From Aspidapion aeneum (Eukaryota > Arthropoda > Insecta > Coleoptera > Brentidae), in NCBI GenBank assembly GCA_963576565.1, contig OY755038.1, positions 201,597,013 to 201,661,012 of the forward strand: a DNA stretch of 64,000 bases. Reading direction: 5' to 3'. A program made the position numbers and the translations under genes. Positions 1 through 12,854 of this stretch are shown one piece after another (position 1 is the first letter of the stretch; every line of letters begins with the position of its first letter). Under the pieces are notes generated by a model that did not search any database, was not told the DNA's origin, and worked only from the letters and a program-made list of their open reading frames with translations.

Positions 1-379
1 TTATTTATGATAATTCGTATACGATGTTTTACTTTGTTTGCATTAATTCAATTGCAAATTTAATTTTTGACCGCAACAAAGAACTTACTGACAGAAAAAG
101 GAAATATTAAATATATTGAAAAGAAAATTCCCGTCATTGGGAACTTTTTTTATACACATGGCGCGTGTCAAAATTAGAAACTGATAGGCCATTATTTTCG
201 AAAAAACTGGCGTTTACTGATTAAAACAAAATACTTACTTTGTATTTGTGCTTTAGGTCAAACTATTCGATTCGACCCCCTCTAAGCTGACGATCTAGGT
301 AGGTTGATAAATATAAATCACACCCAGATCGTCAGACTTCAACTGACCGTGACAAAAAAAATTCGATCCAAAAATATCG

Positions 380-1500
380 ATCAAAAATTGATATATGCCT
401 TAAAGATCTCAAATGACAACTTGATCAATACTTAACTAAATTATATTTAATTAAAAAGGAAAAACCCCACCCAAAACCTTTTTGATCGTGGTGATCCATG
501 GTTTGGGAGTTATAGCAAAGTAAAAATGGTTATTGTGTATAAAAACTAGTTATTATACGCCACTTTTAACAATAGTTTAAGTACTAATATTTGTTGTCAA
601 TGCTTACCCAAATTATAGTTTATGGAAAAGGATAAGCCCCACATAAAACCATTAAAAAACCTTTTTGATTTCGAAACATCCGTGGTTTGGGAACTATGAC
701 CAAGTAAACATGGTTTTTTGTACCGTCACACGGGGTGGATCGGGACAGCGCAGTCAATCGGGACAAAACCTGTTTTTTTGCTATTTAAAAGGCCCCTGTA
801 TCTCAAGGTCAATGTTTTTAGGTTCAATAATATTCAAAACTCATAGGCGATATCTTAGTGAACGCGTTTCTGCAAGTCGCCGGCCAGTTTGCTTTAGCTT
901 TTTGAATGGAGCAGCACGCAAAAAACCAACAAAATATTCGCGGTTTTTTGTTCTTGTTTTGTTGTTTTATGAATAAACGACGTTCTGGTTTCCGGTTTTT
1001 TTTTTGCAAAATAAATTTTTAACCTCTGTCCCGACTGACCTCATTACAGGGGCTAACACTGAAAAAATTGGGGTGTCCCGATTGACCCCATATGCGGGGT
1101 CAATCGGGACACCCACTAAAAAAAATATATAAAATCACCTGTCAAAGTGAAAGATATGTGTGGCATGTCATTTTAAAGCTCCAACGGTAAGCTATCATAT
1201 AGTCTATAGTTTTTTTAGAAAAAAAGTTATTTTAAAAAATATCTGAAAATCGTCCCGATCCACCCCGTTTGACATATGAAAATAATTGTTATCAATTAAA
1301 CGCCACTTTTAACAGTTGCTTAAGTACTACTTCTTATCGGTCCTAACCCAAATTATAGTTTATTAAAAAGAAAAAGCACCACCCAAAACGATTCGTGGTT
1401 TGTCAGTTATAGCTAAGTTAAAATGGTTTTCGTGATTAAAATAAGGGTTACCATGAACCGCCATTTTTTGCTTAAGTAGCTTAAGTAAATACATATTCAT
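380..1500. repeat. Tandem repeat of ~180 bp, interrupted by a MITE
   Basis: Anchor words recur at about 495, 678 and 1392 (GTGGTTTG then AGTTATAGC.AAGT.AAAATGGTT) and at 560 and 1303 (CGCCACTTTTAACA). Subtracting the 729-1268 insertion restores the ~180-base spacing. Confidence 0.6.
729..1268. mobile_element. MITE with ACGGGGTGGATCGGGAC termini
   Basis: Inverted termini CGGGGTGGATCGGGAC (about 730) and GTCCCGATCCACCCCG (ending 1267) bound ~540 bp, with an internal copy of a related GGGGTCAATCGGGAC block. It interrupts a ~180-bp tandem repeat, whose next unit resumes at 1275. Confidence 0.7.
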
Positions 1501-2568
1501 AAAAAGTAATGTGATTGTTATAAAATTTGTTAAAAATTAAGTGAAATATTTATCAAAATTTTTTTGCACTCGGTGGTGGATCCCAAGCACCAAATTTGGG
1601 GTTACTAAAAATGCCAAAACTAATTTCATACGTAATATCCCGGTAATTCTTTAGTTTAAAATTAGCTAGAAGTAGCTCTCATTACGCTTTAACGTTCTGA
1701 TGTGATAATATTTTATGTTTGTTTTCTTGTGTTACGTTTTTGTTTGTTTTAATTTTTTAATAGTCTTCCTCATTACCTGCAATTTATGTTGTACATTATG
1801 TAAAAAAAAACCATTGTTATTTATTTGTATTTAATTGTTATTACTAGTCTCTTTCCTAACAAAATTGTACACATTTTTAGCTTATTACTTCTTAAAATGT
1901 ATAACATTTTGTCTTTACTTATAACTTCTATATGTTTGTGTGTTTAATTCAAGAGCAATATAATACAATGATCGAAAATCAAATTCTAAAAGAACCCTTT
2001 TAGTTTTAGTTATCGTTTCATATAACACAACATAATTTTATATGTGAAGAATGGCCATTACAAAGTGTTTTTTTTTCTAAAGTGACTACCTGTGTTTAGA
2101 TATAAAGTGTTAATTTTTACTCCTTGGAAGGGCAAGTATACGAAAAATAGAGACAAAATACTCAAGATTTTTTTATAAATAACCGGCAGTATAACATGCG
2201 TAGCCCATCGACGTCTCCCCTCTCTCTAACCTCCAAATATCATCAAAATTACGTTTTTCGAAGATATGGGGACATAAAAAATCCCCCTTGCCTTTCTAAC
2301 TTTCAGACAAATACAAAGTATGTCCACGCATAGAGAAAAATTTTAGTTGTGGTCAATTTGTCCTTTTGGGACCTCTATCCGAGGACATACTGAAGTATCA
2401 AAAATGATTTTTACTGAAAAAATCATTAATCGTCATTATAATATGACAAATTTTTCCCTAAATTTATCATCTATCTATGATGTTTAGAAACCCCATATAA
2501 ATTAAAATTCGCATATCTCCGAGAGAATTTGATCGATTTGAAAAAAGTAAACGACTCTAGATTAATGT
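1501..2568. other. AT-rich DNA with no recognised feature
   Basis: No ORF, splice-flanked exon or internal repeat stands out. It is AT-rich sequence between repeats. Confidence 0.5.
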
Positions 2569-2569
2569 A

Positions 2570-2973
2570 CAAGGTGTCTCATTAAGGATGGCAGCCGGAT
2601 TTATCTCAGAAACTGCTATTGCTACGACGGAAAAAAAACTTATACCCAAAATTGGGTCTTGCCAATAACATTTTTATGCCTTCCGGTGGAAAAGTGAGAT
2701 AGAGATACATGTTAGGGGTCTAAATTATGCAGAATTTTTCAAGAAATATGAATATGGTATAGTTTACGATTGTTAACCATAGTGTTTCGTAAAAAAATCC
2801 AATTTTTTAATTCGGGTGATGTGATTAGTTTCCTCAAGCGGGGAGCTACAAAAACTAAATTATTTTGGCGGAATTCAGAAGGCCAGATTTTGTTATAATA
2901 GTTTTTTTCCCGGAGTCGTAATCATGGTAGTTTCCGAGATAAATTGGGCTGTCATCCTTAATGGGACGCCCTA
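2570..2973. mobile_element. MITE with AGGGCGTC(C/T)CATTAAGGATG termini
   Basis: The left end is AAGGTGTCTCATTAAGGATG and the right end, inverted, is AGGGCGTCCCATTAAGGATG. The TIRs run at least 45 bases (CAGC...ATTTATCTC). TA dinucleotides border it, which fits a Tc1/mariner-type MITE. Confidence 0.7.
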
Positions 2974-4080
2974 TATATCTAATATCAAAACTGCTGATTT
3001 TTGGAGGTTAAAAATGGCAGATGCCGATGCGATACGAATGAGGAACTTAGTTATTTTAAACTTTAGTCTCTCCAAAGGTATATCCGAAAAAAAAATCCTG
3101 TGGAGCAATTTTTTTCCTATTCGCGAAGATTTATATCTAAATGGCTCATCCTTGAAAACTTTAAATAATTAAAACAAAAATCTTTAAGGGTGTTTTTTAG
3201 TAAATTGAAGGGACTTTGTAAGTGATATCACTAAACACATTCCATAAGCATTTACTAGCTAATTAGCTTTCATACAAAATCCATCATTTTGCTTTATTTC
3301 ATATTTTTAACATTGTTTTAAAAAATGTTAACTTTATTTTGATTAATCCATGCTTCTTACCCAGCTTTTTATTTTTTGTTGTGTCTGTTTTCTTTTAAAT
3401 ATTATTTATATTTATTAATTTTTTGTTTTTATTTTTTTTATTTCTAGTACACATCAGAAAGACATATTGTATTTAAGCAGATTAAAAGCAAGCATCATAC
3501 ATACATTAATAGTCGATCGATGAGCTGATCTGTTACTAAAAAACATGGTGAAAGATACTAAAAATCAATAAACATATGTGTTTCTGGAAATCTACCTTTA
3601 GATACATCTGGACTTTTTCCATTTTCAAAAAAATATAAGGAACAAAAATCGAGTATGTGAACGGAAACAAATTTACTGCTTTTCTTTTCAAAAAACATGA
3701 AGAATAATGTTTTTAATGTTCTTTTACTGATTCAAAATATCGAAGGTAGAATTACAGAAAATTATAGTTTTCTGTAGTCAGCGAACCATGCTTTTGTGTA
3801 TAGTTAACAAAACTCATTTACAAACTTAAGTTTGTTAAAAAATGACATCTATAATATCATGTTATTGAAAAAAATTACTTATAGAATACAAGGCAAACAT
3901 TATTAGCGCAAAAGTCGACAATTTCAAAGTTCAAGATGTTGTAAATCTTGACTTTTAAACGAATTTAATAGAAACCTAAACCAAAAATCAAGCTTATCAG
4001 AGAATAAGGGGTTAAAGAAAATTAATTTTTACTTATGTGTGGGACCTTGTAGTTTTAGCAAGAAATTAAAGCGATAACTG
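2974..4080. other. AT-rich DNA with no recognised feature
   Basis: Nothing beyond poly-T and poly-A runs is evident. The 2924-3172 open frame lies mostly in the MITE end and is not credible. Confidence 0.4.
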
Positions 4081-4090
4081 GCGGCGAAAA

Positions 4091-4165
4091 CGCTCTCTCT
4101 CTTTTTCCTTCTTTTGTAAACTAACCTTAAGAGAGAGAGAGAGAGAGAGAGATAGAGCGTTCGTG
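4091..4165. repeat. Inverted (CT)n / (GA)n microsatellite
   Basis: CGCTCTCTCTC at about 4091 faces an (AG)n tract (about 4130-4152) ending AGAGCG, so the stretch can form a hairpin. Confidence 0.6.
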
Positions 4166-4299
4166 TTTCTTTGGTTAGCCCTTGTGCCATCTATCAGTTT
4201 TGTGTCAATAGAACAAAGGCAACGCGGTTTGCGCCATCTATAGTTTTTATGCGAAAACCTTATAGGATTGATTTTTAAGCTTGAAGGTCTCGAATTATT

Positions 4300-4590
4300 A
4301 ATGAGTTTTTCTTATTCAACAAATTGGTTATTTCTTTCTTTAAAACCGAGAATTTGGTAAAAAGTGTTTTTCTGAGCAGAATTACTAGATCAAAAGGGTG
4401 AAAACACTTTCTCTCAGATTCTCGCTTTTTAAATTACCAATTGGTTCAACGCGAAAAATGCATTATCGTTATTCATTTTAAGTAAGAGTTTATTTTGATA
4501 GACAAATTAAAAAGTTTGACGTTTGTGTTTTGTTTGAATCAAATTTGTCAATTCGTCTATCAATAGAGAACTTACTTAACAAAAGTTGGG
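4300..4590. repeat. Imperfect inverted repeats (fold-back remnants)
   Basis: GTAAGAG...GATAGACAAATT at about 4482 pairs with AATTCGTCTATC...GAACTTAC at about 4545. An outer pair of AAATTGGT-type blocks occurs at 4320 and 4430. No TSD was identified. Confidence 0.4.
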
Positions 4591-4814
4591 ATAGGCAATG
4601 TTTTTTAATATATTAATTACGTATCTATTAAAATTATGTCTGTGGTTTTCCTAACGTGTCGGTGTTTGTACATTCCAAAAATAATGATTAACTGACTTGT
4701 ATTAATCCTCTTAAACTAGAGTTTAGAAGTGCTTTTAGATATAATTTGACAATTATTAATATAGTTAATATATTACTTCTAAAATACCCTGCTCTATTTA
4801 ATATCAGAATCTAT

Positions 4815-5560
4815 TTTTCCGTGGAAAGCTCGAAAGCTTAGGGGATCCATATCTAATGAACACCTATTAAGTGTTGACAGTTACCTGTTTCGTCCTTAAG
4901 GGACTTCAGAACACTGCATGGTCAATGTGATACTTTTCTAATGCTAGTGACGGCATATGAATCTCATCTTACGATATTGGTAAGAGAAATGAAAATATAA
5001 TGCTTGCGATACTGTATGCTTTCACAAAAATGACGACATCTACAAATACAAAAGAAACTACCAGAGTAAAAACAAAAGGCAGGCAGGTGAAACGAAAAAC
5101 AGTTCCCATGACCGTGACATAATTCCTCAGGTCGGGTCAATGCATTTTACATTTTTATCGCCTTCACGACGTTTTATGTCGAGTCAGCGGAGTGCCAACC
5201 AGAAATACTACAGACGTAAAGTTTAGTATTCGTAAATAAAGATACAACAATTTTTTGTGGCTAAAGGCAGGCGCCTTTTGTTTGTACTCTGGCAATACGG
5301 TATCGCAGGCATTATTTTTTTAATTATTTTACCAATATTGTAAGATGAGTATATGAACCGTCTCTATAGCTGTACAAAAGTGTCACATTGACCATGCAGT
5401 TTTCTGAAGAGTCCCTTAAGGACGAAACAGTTAACTGTAAACACTTAATAGATGTTCATTAGATCTTAAACCCCCGTGGGTGTACAGTATTCGAGCTGCC
5501 CACAGAGAAATACAAGAGAAACAAAATCTTTCTATGCCCGCTTAGCCACGAAAAATTGTT
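4815..5560. mobile_element. Long-TIR MITE family C, copy 1
   Basis: Arms of ~110-200 bp are inverted: ATCTAATGAACACCTATTAA, then GTTTCGTCCTTAAGGGACT on the left pair with 5380-5480 on the right. The outer GTGGCTAA end at about 5550 also has an inverted relative at about 5240. It is related to the palindrome at 49777-50228. Confidence 0.7.
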
Positions 5561-6293
5561 GTATCGGAAATCTTTTGGTGAAGGTGATATTTTTTGCAAA
5601 TAATACTTTGTATATCTTATACTGAACATTACACAATCAATAGATTAGTTTTTGTCAAATTATTTCTAGAATACCCTATTATCCATAATCTTATTGTATT
5701 ATAGTGTAAAAAAATGTACTTTTGTGTAATTTAGCTCAAATGCGAGTAATAATCTTTACTAAAAAAAATCTCTTCTTAATCTCTTCATGTGATTCATAAC
5801 AAAAATGTATGTATGGAGTATTTCATTTGGGGCATTTCTGGGGCGTTTACTTTAAAGGGAAATTTAAAAAATACAAATTTGCCTTATTGCGCTCAAATTT
5901 GAAAAAAAAAATAACGATGGAGACTTAATAGCTATATTTTGGGAAGTCTATAAATTTTTTATTTATGAAATTTAGATTTTGGTTTTGGTTGTTTTTTATA
6001 GTTTTTTTTATAAATATCAAAATTTCCTTTTAAACAAGGCGATGTATAATAATGTAATATCTTTTTGTAATTTTTGAATATTTTTATTACCTCTTTAATT
6101 TTGAATCATTTCAAAGTTTTAAAAATAAAAATATACGAAAACTAATAAAAATATAACATTTATATAATCAATATAAAAAATGCAACAAATATTTTTATTC
6201 CATAAACAAATACCAACTTTATGTAATATCTCAAAGACGACAGATGAAATTCAGTATAAAAGTTGAATTTCTCATACAAAAATCTATAAAAAA
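5561..6293. other. AT-rich DNA with no recognised feature
   Basis: Very AT-rich; no gene or repeat was recognised. Confidence 0.4.
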
Positions 6294-7002
6294 TACTCTG
6301 CCAATATATGAGCCCCTAAGCTCACACTAGGTACTATAGTTATTTTGTACGTGTGAGCTAATATAACTAAAAACTGAAATACATTTTATTCAACTCCAGA
6401 CTAAATTACCTTTTGTTTGATACCACACAAGCCATGTTTTGACTTAAACTGAAATTTTTGAAATCTACCCCCACCCTTAAAGAAAACAAAAACTAAAATA
6501 TATTTTGTTAAACTCCGGACTCAATTACCTTTCGTTTGATATCACACACGCTATATTTTCACTTAAACTCTAATTTTTAAAATATACCCCCACCCTTTTT
6601 TTTAAATAAATTAAAATGTATTTTGTTTAACTGCAGACTCAATTACCTTTCGTTTGATATCACACACGCCATATTTTCACATAAACTCTAATTTTTGAAA
6701 TCTACCCCCACCCTTTTATTTGGTTTGTGTTCGGTGGATTTTGTTCATTTTTAAATGGGACCATCTCGACCCAAGACCCAGCCTAGGTACCAAATTTCAT
6801 TAAAATCGGCCAAGAGGTTTTTGAGTTATGCGCGTTGGTCGTTACAGACAGACATACAGACAGACGGCGCAACAAAAAAGTTTCAAAATCATCTGAAACG
6901 CAAAGATATATCAAAATTTTTGAAATCGGAGCAACTTTTTTTTTGTCGAAAAAATTAGGATCACCATAGCTCACACTACTATAGTATAGTATATGTGTGA
7001 GC
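6294..7002 (-). mobile_element. Element B, copy 1 (subterminal hairpins, internal tandem repeats)
   Basis: It begins TACTCTGCCAATATATG and has a hairpin AGCTCACACTA / GTGTGAGCT near each end. Inside are three ~115-bp repeats (TACCTTTCGTTTGATATCAC ... CCCCCACCC) and the block ATTAAAATCGG..AAG.GGTTTTTGAG followed by a (CAGA)-rich tract. Reverse-orientation copy of 22396-23132. Confidence 0.75.
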
Positions 7003-7612
7003 TAAAATAACATTTTACACCAAAATAAAATTTTCTAAACAAAAAATGTATAGATCACTTCCCAAAATGCCGACTTTCTAAAGAGTCCCCGTAACTTTGA
7101 GTTTGAGGTACCCAAAATTGCCTAGAATGTAATCCTTGTACCTATGAATTTTGTATGTAAATATTAACTAGATCAATTTTTGTTAGCTTAGTTTAGAATT
7201 TTATTATTTTGATACTATATGTGCTAGGCAAATTTTTATTTACTTTGTAATTTTATCGGTGCATTAGGTAACAAAAAACATAGTGGATTTTCAGTCATAG
7301 TGGCAAGACATATTTTATTTTTAATGGAACTTAGTAGGTGAATCCAGACAGTCTGATGCGAAAATTATACAGTGCCCTCCAATCCTGCTTGTTGAATATC
7401 CTAAAAAGACATTTTGACACAAAAAATTAGGCATGAAAACCCAAAAAGTAAGGTTAAATCGCAAAATATCGAAAAAAGTTATTTGAAAAAAGTTTTTGGA
7501 ATGTCATTTTAGGGTCCTCTATGAAATTTGGAGCAATAATATTACAAAATAAGAAATACCCTATTTTTGACCCTAGCCTTATTATGAATTAATTTTATAC
7601 AGATTTTATTAT
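7003..7612. other. AT-rich DNA with no recognised feature
   Basis: No ORF or repeat was recognised. Confidence 0.4.
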
Positions 7613-8042
7613 TGAAATAGTTTAAGTAACGCAATATTTAATGAATAAAGGTAAAATGATTACAAATTCTTAATTGAAGTCGTTCATAAAAAATTAAATA
7701 AAAATATCCGATTAGCACATGTACCTTTCTTGTTGCAATGGCCTTTTTTTTAACAGTTTGTAAGGTTTCCGTAAACTTAGTATTAATACCACAATAGAAA
7801 AAAGCCTCATCATTGATATTATTTAATAAATAATATCAATGACGTTGTTCTTTTCCATTGTGGTATTAATACTAAATTTACGGAAACCTAAAAACTGTCA
7901 AAACAAAAGGCCATTGCGACAAGAAACGTACATGAATCAATCGGATATTTTTATTTAATTTTTTATGAATGACTTTAATAAAGAATTTGGAATTAGTTTA
8001 CCTTTGTCCATTAAATATTGCGTTACTTGAACTATTTCGATA
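7613..8042. mobile_element. Fold-back element of ~430 bp
   Basis: Two ~200-base arms are inverted around about 7830 (ATTATTTAATAAATAAT at the centre). The outer ends are GAAATAGTTTAAGTAACGCA and TGCGTTACTTGAACTATTTC (with small mismatches). Confidence 0.85.
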
Positions 8043-8636
8043 ATATTTTTCCCATATGTTGCGAACATTATGGGGTACACTGTATTTTTTATGCTTTAGA
8101 AAAGAGGTATTTACCTAACAAGTGTGCAAAGTGGTATTTTTCTGCTTGCAACGCTCAACGGCAGTTGCACGAACTACAAAAAACAGCAAGGGCAGAAAGA
8201 CACTTTTCGCACGTATAAGTTATAAAAAAATTTACCTACTTCCGTAAATATTGCATGTATTCGTAAGTGGGCGAAAATTTTTTTGGAAAATTTACAAGTT
8301 GTTATATTCCACACTTGATTTTGTCAAATGTTAGGTAAATATAGAAACTTAAATATTTCATAAAGATTTTTTCTTAACTAAAAAGTATTACATATATAAT
8401 TTTTTTTTATTAAAAAAAAAGTGTTTAAGTTGTTTAACCCTGTAAAAAAGAATTAAGGAAAAAATTCCTAAAAAATGTTTAATGGCAATTTTTTCTATAA
8501 GTCCAAAAAATACCTAAAAAAAGAAAATACAAGTTGAAATTTGACTTTTATACCAAACATCGTTATAGATCAAAACTCGCTATATCCGTAAAAAAATTTG
8601 CGAGTTTTTTCGTTATTCTAATACTTTTTATAGAAT
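8043..8636. other. Unassigned DNA
   Basis: No recognisable feature. The 66-codon frame at 8018-8218 begins inside the fold-back and resembles nothing known to me. Confidence 0.35.
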
Positions 8637-9497
8637 CAGGGCTATCAAAACGGACGGGCCACGATCCTCCACTTTGTTGACGTCACATCCGGGGCTGATT
8701 TTTTTTTGATGGTCACATCACGACACAGCTGATTGTCTTTAAAATATTGAAGTTGGAATGACGGTTCATGAACATTTAATTTTTTTTTAAATAAAGCCGG
8801 TTTTGAGATTGTTTTTTATATTCTTGCAAAACAATTTTTTTTTAATGTATAGTAATCCTTAATTTTTCAGAGCCGCTTCATTAGCTCACACAAAAATTAA
8901 ATTTAAAGCAGACGCGAATGTGACAAACACAGATGACAAAGTCAAATACATGTCAAATATAACAGTTGGCATGTGGTACATGGCGGGTAATTTGAATTCA
9001 AAATCAGGAATACTAAATCTTGAAGATTTTAACCTTTTAATCATGTTGTTACCTTACAAACTTTTGGTTGAATATCGGGATGGTGTCTAAGAATATTTTA
9101 CTGAAATTTTGCGGAAATCTATAGTGCCATTTTAAAAATATCATAAAAAAACGTCTGACCTCCCATAAGACCCAATGTAAAATTCAGCCCCGGGAGAACA
9201 GCTGATTTTTTCAGGGTCGTGGCCTCTATTTTTGTGTTGGCCTTGGTCAAATATAACAGTTGGCATGCGGTATATGGCGGGTAATTTGAATTCAAAATAA
9301 GAAATGCTAAATCTTGAATATTTTAATCATCTTGTACCTTACAAAAGTTTGGTAGAATATCGGGATGGTGTAGAATATTTCACTGAAATTTCGCGGAAAT
9401 CTGTAGTGCCATTTTGAAAATATCCAATGTAAAAGTCAGCCCCCAGAGAACAGCTGATTTTTTCAGGGTCGTGGCCTGTATATTTTTGTTGGCCTTG
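8637..9497 (+). mobile_element. 7-bp-TSD MITE family A, copy 1 with duplicated 3' part
   Basis: A perfect 7-bp duplication ATAGAAT flanks it (8630-8636 and 9498-9504). It starts CAGGGCTATCAAAA and ends in the imperfect inverse GGCCTTG. Subterminal blocks (GGCCACGA.CCT and CCGGGGCTGA) are also inverted. The full copy ends at 9245, and a second copy of the last ~250 bases follows before the TSD. There is no coding capacity. Confidence 0.85.
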
Positions 9498-9504
9498 ATA
9501 GAAT

Positions 9505-10619
9505 ATCTTAAGACTTTACTGCTGGAATCACCTATTATACGCTAGTTCATGAACTAGCACGCAAAGTATCGTGACTGTGAACCGATACGTAACGTTTAAT
9601 TCTGGAATATTCTCCCAATCACCTCTCTTCCGTCTCTCTCACTCTTTTGTCTTTTTTCTCTCAGAAAATTTGATTTCGAACCTTAAATTTTTATGAGAGA
9701 TGCAAAAACACCAGATGTGAAAGACACCAAAGTGAGGCAGTTGAGGGTGTGATCCAGGAATACATTTTGGCATTTGTTCGTAATCACGTAGTATGTCCCA
9801 GTTTGTGCCTAGTTCCGAATTCATCATTTGAAGATCTGACAATGGTGGCAATTCTTAATTATTTGCTTTCAAAGATTAAAAAATAACCTAAGATGTCATC
9901 TTGTCAAATAATGTCATTGTTGTTGCACGAGGAATTGTCTTTATTGTCAGATCTGGTTAAATCATAAAGAATTGCTCGACTCCCCCCAATGCCAGTGGAC
10001 AAAGCATAATGACCGAAAGATGGGGATACCTATGGATCTAAAAACTGTATTAATTTTCTTTTTAATATAGACATCATATACTATTATATTTTATACTTAT
10101 TTTATATTATTAGTCAATTATATTTTTAAAAAGTTGATTTTAAAAGAAGGGCTGTAGAAATTAGAATGTTTTTATGGTATGTTTAAATTATTAGTTTGTT
10201 TCTGGTATTTTTAGATTATTCGTTCTTGTACTTAAATTTTTTAGGCATATATACTAATTTTTTGATTTTTGGTTTTTATCACCAAAAGATTTGTGATTAT
10301 ATTTTATACCCAACTCGTATTATATATGCAGAAAACTATGGCGATCCTCTGTAACGCATAAATATGGCATTCTTGATAAAATATTTAGCTGTTTTATAGA
10401 TTTGATTTTTTGATTTTACAATTAACTGCTGTGTATATATTTTTTAAATTTTGTACACGCATAAAAAAACTATTTTTATTCAATTTCATTAAAAATACGT
10501 TTTAAAAACTGAATAAAATTTTTGCAAATTTCATATTTCTCTTCATTAATGAGGTCGCCATATGTTTTTTGTGACTACCCGGTTATTAGCTGTGTGTTAC
10601 AGGTTGATTAAATATTCAA
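9505..10619. other. Unassigned DNA
   Basis: It contains an 18-base palindrome GCTAGTTCATGAACTAGC at about 9540 and otherwise AT-rich sequence without a recognised gene. Confidence 0.35.
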
Positions 10620-11680
10620 TCAAATAGATTTATTTGTACCAGGCGGCGGTTACACACACGGCGGATTTTTTCGAAGCGGATAAGTAACCGTCGTTTTGCT
10701 GCACTTACAATAAGCGGTTTTTTGCCGTAAGAGCGCCAACCATAGACCTATAATAAGAATGGACTGAGCACGTCGCATAAGCGCAATGCTGGCGAAGTGA
10801 TTCCAGAGTGAGATGGGGCTAGTCCGGGCAAAACACGGACAATAACGCATTTTATTGTTTGGGAAAGACCTCTTTTTTTGCAACTGCTGTGGAATCTAGA
10901 AAGGAGTTTAATACGAGATTTGATTTAAAAACCTACTTAAATTTAATTTAAACTAGTCAAATTTAATAACTTATCAAAAAAATTATAAAATACAGGGTGA
11001 TCAATTAAAAAAAATATATATACCTTAAAAAGCGTTAAAAATTCTGCTAGTTTTCCAGTTGAAGATTTTTTCTATCTTTAATAATAACAAAGTTAGCACT
11101 TAACTTTTGCCCTGCCCTGCCAGTACGAAAATATCTGTTGCGACCTATTTTTTCTTGTAATTTGACCTACCATTACAAGTTTTACAAGATTTTTTATAGT
11201 TCAAAATTTTCTTGGGTCTCCCTGTACATTATTTATAGTACCTTTTGGTGTTTTGTGGCACCTTATAGGTGGTGACCTAAATAAAGGTCTCGAGGTAGGC
11301 ATTTCAGACATGTAAACTTAATGTCCCAGTTATATTATATTAAATTTAAAAAAGACTAGTTTAAATTAAGTTTAAGTATATTTTTTAATGAAAACTCGTA
11401 TTAAACTTCACCTTTCTAGATTCTAGAGCAATTGCAAAAACTTCTTTACTTTCTATAAAGTCGTTTTTCTAACTCAAAGCTTCGAATTAATTAAAAAAGA
11501 GGTCTTTCCCATACAATATAATGCGTTTTTGTCCGTGTTTTGCAAGGACTATCCTTATCTCACTCTGGAATCAATTCTCGAGCATGAGGCTCAGTCCATT
11601 CGTAGTATAGGTCTATGGCGCCAACGCAACTATAGGTTACCGTCGCTGCCCGTGTGGTGGCGTACGTGACCCTAAATGCA
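10620..11680. mobile_element. Long inverted-repeat element with a nested Tc1-type MITE
   Basis: The blocks GGTCTATGG.., CAGAGTGAGAT, CAAAACACGGACAA.AACGC, GGGAAAGACCTC and CTAGAAAGG.GTTTAATACGAG in the left arm (10680-10920) recur in reverse order and orientation at 11390-11640. The outermost ends are not clear. Confidence 0.65.
10993..11224. mobile_element. Tc1/mariner-type MITE (TA TSD)
   Basis: It starts CAGGGTGATC and ends in the inverse CCCTG, with TA on both sides, and lies in the spacer of the 10.6-11.7-kb inverted repeat. Confidence 0.55.
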
Positions 11681-12691
11681 CAGTGCGATTATTCTACCGA
11701 TTCTTTTATTGCTCTTAGCCCGTTTTATATGTATCGGGTAAGCCAAAACATGTTGCAATAAATTTTTTTGTTAATAAATTTTTACATATCTCTGACAAAA
11801 TAAAAAATGTCCCGTAATATTTGTTGAAAAAATGAGTTTACAAATATTTTAATAAACTAAGTATTAGCTACTAAATCGGTTAGGCACTTTTTGAAAACCC
11901 AAAAAGCCTTTTTAACCTGAATATCATGGTTTGATCTTAACTTAGTTAATAGAAACCGATTGAAAATTATGATCAAGTATTTTGATTTATTAGGTATACG
12001 AAAAATACTTGACTGATTTGATAGTTGACAGTTTGTTGAATTAGACATGAAACCGGTTTGTTTTGTTAATAGCATCAAAAGAAATGAGGGTAAATAACTC
12101 GTTCGCCATTTTACAAAACAATATGGAGGAGATTTTTTACAACAAAAGTTTGTTTTTTTAATTCGTGAAATACTAGAACAGTTATTAACAAATAGATTTA
12201 GTGCAAACTTCTTTGTTCACCCGGTAAATGGCAAGGTTTTTGTACTGTGTTCTTGAATTCCATGCCCGTGAGATCTTTTCACTTGCTCTAACCCAGGTAA
12301 CAGGTGAGAGAGAAGATAATGTACTCACTATAAAGTCTGCTGTGTGTGAACCGCCTCCGCCATTAGTGTTTTGACAAAATAGAGCAATACGTTTTGACAA
12401 AACTGTAACAATTCTAAATACAAGTATTTATTGGCCAAAAAATTAAATTTAATAATATGTAAGTACCTTACATACATAATAAAACATGTTGTTGAAATAT
12501 TATTGTAAGTATTGAAAAAGTTTGGAAAACTACCTGTTTACTTGCTTGGGTATATATGCTTTTGAAATATACAATTTAAACAATTAACTAGTTTTTTATT
12601 CAGTCCTTCCTTAAAATTCTAAATCAAAAGCATGTTCTTGGAATACGATAATTTTTTAATATGTCTAATATTTCTTTAATTTTTATTTTAG
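11681..12691. other. Unassigned DNA
   Basis: No gene or repeat was recognised. The two - strand frames here (11857-12078, 12185-12400) lack family features. Confidence 0.35.
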
Positions 12692-12692
12692 A

Positions 12693-12854
12693 CGCATTTA
12701 TGAACATTGTGAAATGCCATTTCACGGTAAGATAAAAGGGCAGGAAGGCCGATATAAAACACCAAATTTAGAAAAGGTTTTCCCGATAAAGCTGGACTTT
12801 AGTCAGATGAAGGATGCTGGCTTCCTTCGCCATCCAAAAAAAAAATATGTTTGA
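12693..12854 (+). CDS. Unidentified short coding segment, possible exon
   Basis: A 53-codon open segment (RIYEHCEMPFHGKIKG..., ending HPKKKYV then TGA) directly follows an acceptor-like tract TTTTATTTTAG. It has no Met at its start. Its amino-acid make-up looks protein-like, unlike the surrounding AT-rich frames, and it is not in any repeat seen here. I do not recognise a family. It could be a terminal exon of an unplaced gene or a transposon ORF fragment. Confidence 0.3.
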   Translation, partial: RIYEHCEMPFHGKIKGQEGRYKTPNLEKVFPIKLDFSQMKDAGFLRHPKKKYV

